15,250 bases of DNA. Origin: Gemmatimonadota bacterium (GTDB lineage Bacteria > Latescibacterota > UBA2968 > UBA8231). This document shows, one piece after another, positions 12,501 to 15,250 of this stretch (position 1 is its first letter; the number at the start of each line of letters is the position of its first letter). The stretch spans positions 1 to 15,250 of the forward strand of contig JAPOYQ010000175.1 of the NCBI GenBank assembly GCA_026706505.1, in the 5' to 3' direction. The translations under genes were made by a program, and so were the position numbers. The notes under the pieces were generated by a model. It searched no databases. It was not told where the DNA came from and saw only the letters and a list, made by a program, of their open reading frames with translations.

Positions 12501-15127
12501 TGCTCGACTCCCGCGTACACGGTGAGAAAACCCCTAGTCCGCGTCCGCGTCCCTTCGACCTCTTGATACCGCCGGGTCACGTCGAACCCCAGCACCGTCG
12601 TCAGCTTATACCCCTGATAGTCGGAGATATTGGTCAACTGGGCGACCGTCGTCGTCTCCCAGAAGCTGTCTTCGGCCCCCGGTGGCGTTGGATCGCGCAA
12701 CTGCCGGAAGTTGTGGTACTCGATCCCAGCCTCTAAGTAGCTGCTGCGCATGACCGATACGCGCCCGACGGCGAGCAGGAGTTGGCTCCACTCCTTGCGC
12801 TCGGGCTGGCTGCGGAGCACCGGAACTTCGCGGCGGAACTCGCTTTTGCCGGCCGGGCTTAAGGTCAGTTTGCCTAGCTGCAGCCGGTACTCAGCCTTGT
12901 TGATCAGCCCCAGAAACGAGCCGTCCTCGCGCTGCCCGCGCAACAGTAACGCGATGCTTGGGTCGCGCTGGTGGTAGTACTGCCACTTGAACATGTTGAC
13001 GGACTTAAAACCGGGCCAGCGGTCGAAGTCAAAACCCAGCCAAGTGGTATTGACCACTGTGTTCTGCGCCGGTAGCACGTCCGGAGTCGGCACCAGTTCG
13101 CCTTGGGTATTGGGCAGTTGCGTCCACTGCACTAAGTGGTCAAAGATATCGTCTTCGACGCGGCGCAGGTCCTGAAAAACGCGTGCCCGCCCCCAGTTAG
13201 TGAAGTAGTGGTCCCCGGCCAGCATCAGGTAATCGGCGTGGGCGCGGCGGTCGTCAGAGCGCTGTGCGAGCCGCTGGCGGCCAGCAGTCACCCGCAGGTC
13301 GGCATGTAGAAAGGCACCGACGTACAGATTGTAGCCCTTGCGGTCGCGCTTGTAGGGTAGATCGGCCTCTTCGTCGTTTTCAAAGCGGTCAATCCAACCG
13401 TTGTGGTTTTGGTCAATGCCGTAGAGGAATTCTGGCCGGTCGGTGTGAAAGCGCAGGAAAGACTCCTCGTAGTCGGGCACCCGGTTGGGGCTTGAAGGAG
13501 TGTCGTTCTGGTTAAAGTCGGAGATCAGGTCGTTGTTCTCGTCCCAGCCCGGAAAGATCTGGCGGTCCCTCGGCGACCCCTGCCGCGCCCAGTCGGGAAA
13601 GCGATCCTGGTCGTCGTTGTCTTCGACGAATTCAAAGAAGCGCAACGGGTTCGCGTAATCGACGATCCCGTTGCGATCGACGACCTGAAACCCTGTCTGG
13701 TAATTGGGGGCCATGTCGAAGGCCTCCAGCAGCGCGAAGTAGGGATAGTCGGTCTTGGAGACGTTGAGCATCCAAGCCTCGGCCTCGCTGCTGGCAACGT
13801 GGTGCTTTTCAAGGTTGGGGTTGGGGTATTTCCGGTATTGATGATTGGCGGCGACTTCAAAGTAGGTGTTGAAACCCTCTAAATCGGTCAACTCAAAGGT
13901 GAAGCCAGCGATCTGATTGGCGGTGGGTAGCCCGTAATCGAGGGCCAACACCCGCTGGTTGGACGAATCCTTGACATTGCCCAACGCCCGCGCCACTGGC
14001 ACCGCCACGATCCGCTCCCGAAAGTCGGTCTGGCGATCAGAGGCCATCTCGACGAGGTAGTCATTGGCCAGCACTAGTTCGACCTGTACCCGCTGGATCT
14101 CGCTGGGGGGCGGCCCGGTATAGGAGCGGTCCTGGAAATCGTAGCGCAGGCGGATCTCCTCGCGCCCGTCGGCCGCGAGAAAACCTCGGCGTTGGAATCC
14201 GCCCTCCACTAGTGGCCGAAAGCCGATCTCCGAGCCTCTCGTGCGCTTGCCCTCTAGGTCCCATATAACGATGTCTTGCGCAAAAAGCGCGCCACCAGCC
14301 TCGCCGTCTTCGGGCGAATCGTCCTTAATGACTACTTCGATAAAACTGACGTTGGTCAAGTTTTGTACGCCGGTGAGGTTACCCTTGAGGATATTGCCGT
14401 TGAATATCTCGGTTTGAGTCTGCACGTGGTGTGCGTTGAGATAGGTTCCACCAACCTTGACGAAGTCACCGACCTGCACCTCCAGCCGGCTTCCGACCAA
14501 GCTGGTGTTGTTGGTCTTTTCCGAGGTACCTACCGGCGAGCCAGTCTCGTCGATCAGGCTGTTGAGCCGCGACAGCAGCATAGTGAGCGCGTATTTGTCG
14601 GAGAGCAGATCCCACTGGATGCCGTTGAAGCGCGGCTTGGAGAAAGTCATCGGCGTCAGTGTGGTGCGGATCTGGCTGCCAATGGTGATGGCATAGTGGT
14701 ATTGCCCTTTGTGGTCCGAGGCGATCAGTAGCTGGTTGAACCAACTGACGAAGCGCCTGTCCTGGGCCAAAGTCGAACCAAAGGGCTGGGGGTTTTGCTG
14801 TCGCCAGTCAAAGATCGGCCAGCCTCGGGTCAGATAGTTGCCGTACACATCGTAGATATAGCTGCCTTCGAGCGAGGTGGAGACGTAGCGCTGGTACAAG
14901 TTGCGCGCGTAATTAGAGTACTCCCATTGCTGCCAGCGGTATTCGGTGTACAGCTCCTGCGGGATATACCACTTGCGCACGGCCGGATCGAGCGCGTCGA
15001 AGAGCACGCCAGGCCCACGCGGTTCAAAAGAGACTTTGCCACCGCGTTTGACAGTGCCGAGGCGCGCACCGTAGTCTTGGGCGGCGAGGGGCAGAGGGAG
15101 CAGCAGGAGCACCCATAATTTCACCAT
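12497..15127 (-). CDS. Large exported protein, putative outer-membrane beta-barrel with Asp-rich insert
   Basis: The protein has 876 residues from ATG 15127. An in-frame TTG further upstream (15205) would overlap the preceding gene and bury the signal peptide, so it is rejected. Residues 1-16 are a signal peptide (MVKLWVLLLLPLPLAAQ). Much of the rest alternates polar and aromatic residues in strand-like runs (for example 214-234, 405-432, 598-617, 695-719, 795-808, 838-875), as in outer-membrane barrels. The C-terminus is Q, not the usual aromatic residue. Residues 500-590 are rich in Asp/Asn with EF-hand or thrombospondin-3-like pieces: EDNDDQDRFPDW, DENNDLISDFNQND, DQNHNGWIDRFENDEEAD. I do not recognise the family. 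It sits eight bases after a FlgD-Ig gene and overlaps the LRR gene by four bases, so it is probably the membrane component of this surface module. Confidence 0.7.
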   Translation of the reverse strand: MVKLWVLLLLPLPLAAQDYGARLGTVKRGGKVSFEPRGPGVLFDALDPAVRKWYIPQELYTEYRWQQWEYSNYARNLYQRYVSTSLEGSYIYDVYGNYLTRGWPIFDWRQQNPQPFGSTLAQDRRFVSWFNQLLIASDHKGQYHYAITIGSQIRTTLTPMTFSKPRFNGIQWDLLSDKYALTMLLSRLNSLIDETGSPVGTSEKTNNTSLVGSRLEVQVGDFVKVGGTYLNAHHVQTQTEIFNGNILKGNLTGVQNLTNVSFIEVVIKDDSPEDGEAGGALFAQDIVIWDLEGKRTRGSEIGFRPLVEGGFQRRGFLAADGREEIRLRYDFQDRSYTGPPPSEIQRVQVELVLANDYLVEMASDRQTDFRERIVAVPVARALGNVKDSSNQRVLALDYGLPTANQIAGFTFELTDLEGFNTYFEVAANHQYRKYPNPNLEKHHVASSEAEAWMLNVSKTDYPYFALLEAFDMAPNYQTGFQVVDRNGIVDYANPLRFFEFVEDNDDQDRFPDWARQGSPRDRQIFPGWDENNDLISDFNQNDTPSSPNRVPDYEESFLRFHTDRPEFLYGIDQNHNGWIDRFENDEEADLPYKRDRKGYNLYVGAFLHADLRVTAGRQRLAQRSDDRRAHADYLMLAGDHYFTNWGRARVFQDLRRVEDDIFDHLVQWTQLPNTQGELVPTPDVLPAQNTVVNTTWLGFDFDRWPGFKSVNMFKWQYYHQRDPSIALLLRGQREDGSFLGLINKAEYRLQLGKLTLSPAGKSEFRREVPVLRSQPERKEWSQLLLAVGRVSVMRSSYLEAGIEYHNFRQLRDPTPPGAEDSFWETTTVAQLTNISDYQGYKLTTVLGFDVTRRYQEVEGTRTRTRGFLTVYAGVEQ

Positions 15128-15135
15128 GGACCTTA

Positions 15136-15250
15136 TCAATGCGCCACCCCCACCGTCCCAGTATGCACCTCTGCAAACGCATCCGACTGCACTCGCAACG
15201 CCCAAATATACGTCCCCGGCAACGCAGTTTTCCCATTCGCCAACCGTCCA
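15136..15250 (-). CDS. C-terminal end of a FlgD-like Ig domain protein (runs off right edge)
   Basis: The minus-strand frame from the edge reads 37 residues, GRLANGKTALPGTYIWALRV then QSDAFAEVHTGTVGVAH, and stops at TGA 15136-15138. This aligns by eye with the last residues of the protein encoded at 9061-10962 (GRLVAPGMYLYHLEIAADV, HSGLVNVAY): Gly-Arg-Leu, then Pro-Gly-(T/M)-Tyr, then two terminal strands. It is therefore the end of a second FlgD-Ig/CHU_C-type exported protein. Its stop lies eight bases before the next gene's ATG (15127), making it an upstream member of the same operon. Everything N-terminal is outside the window. Confidence 0.75.
   Translation of the reverse strand, partial: GRLANGKTALPGTYIWALRVQSDAFAEVHTGTVGVAH

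Noticed and set aside
15127..15205. Upstream TTG start for the large barrel-like protein
   Set aside because: It would add 26 residues ahead of a clean signal peptide and overlap the end of the preceding FlgD-Ig gene. ATG 15127 follows an AAGG motif and gives a standard signal sequence.

Overview
The window looks like a GC-rich bacterial chromosome segment from the FCB side of the tree or a nearby uncultured phylum (Latescibacterota-like). That placement is inferred from family content: FlgD/CHU-type C-terminal Ig domains ending exported proteins, a discoidin-like domain, a PD40 beta-propeller remnant with a 'SWGRLKSLL' tail, and a large FtsX-type permease ending 'NPVHALRYE'. No rRNA, tRNA, CRISPR array or intact insertion sequence was seen.

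Layout. (1) 1-1583: the 5' end of a class C beta-lactamase-fold serine hydrolase runs off the left edge on the minus strand. Divergent to it is a TTG-initiated alpha/beta-hydrolase lipoprotein (447-1583). (2) 1703-3943, minus: an exported right-handed beta-helix protein (pectate-lyase-like fold) with two N-terminal Ig-like segments, a good Shine-Dalgarno and a TATAAT promoter. (3) 3969-4416, plus: an orphan XRE/HigA-like antitoxin of lower GC, preceded by what may be a decayed HigB toxin. (4) 4466-8783, minus: a two-gene operon encoding an ECF sigma factor fused in frame to a roughly 440-residue DUF4097-like beta-rich domain, then an FtsX/MacB-type permease without an ATPase partner. (5) 8902-9064, plus: a decayed C-terminal piece of a PD40/TolB-like propeller protein. 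(6) 9061-15250, minus: a tightly packed surface-protein operon. In transcription order it holds the C-terminal end of a FlgD-Ig protein (right edge), a large putative outer-membrane beta-barrel protein with an Asp/Asn-rich calcium-binding-like insert, a leucine-rich-repeat exported protein, and a discoidin plus FlgD-Ig exported protein. Its junctions are an 8-nt gap, an ATGA overlap and a TGATG overlap.

How they may work together. The surface operon probably makes a co-assembled cell-surface module: one barrel protein and exported binding/scaffold proteins whose C-terminal FlgD-like domains may be sorting or anchoring signals. The sigma/permease operon looks like an envelope-response unit in which the sensory domain is joined to the sigma factor itself instead of to a membrane anti-sigma factor. 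An in-frame ATG with its own Shine-Dalgarno at the domain junction suggests the C-terminal domain may also be made separately. The left half is a mix of hydrolases and carbohydrate-related proteins with traces of gene decay. Two partial genes at the window edges and several remnants are too short or too broken to show up as long open reading frames; they were found by translating the edges and gaps by hand.
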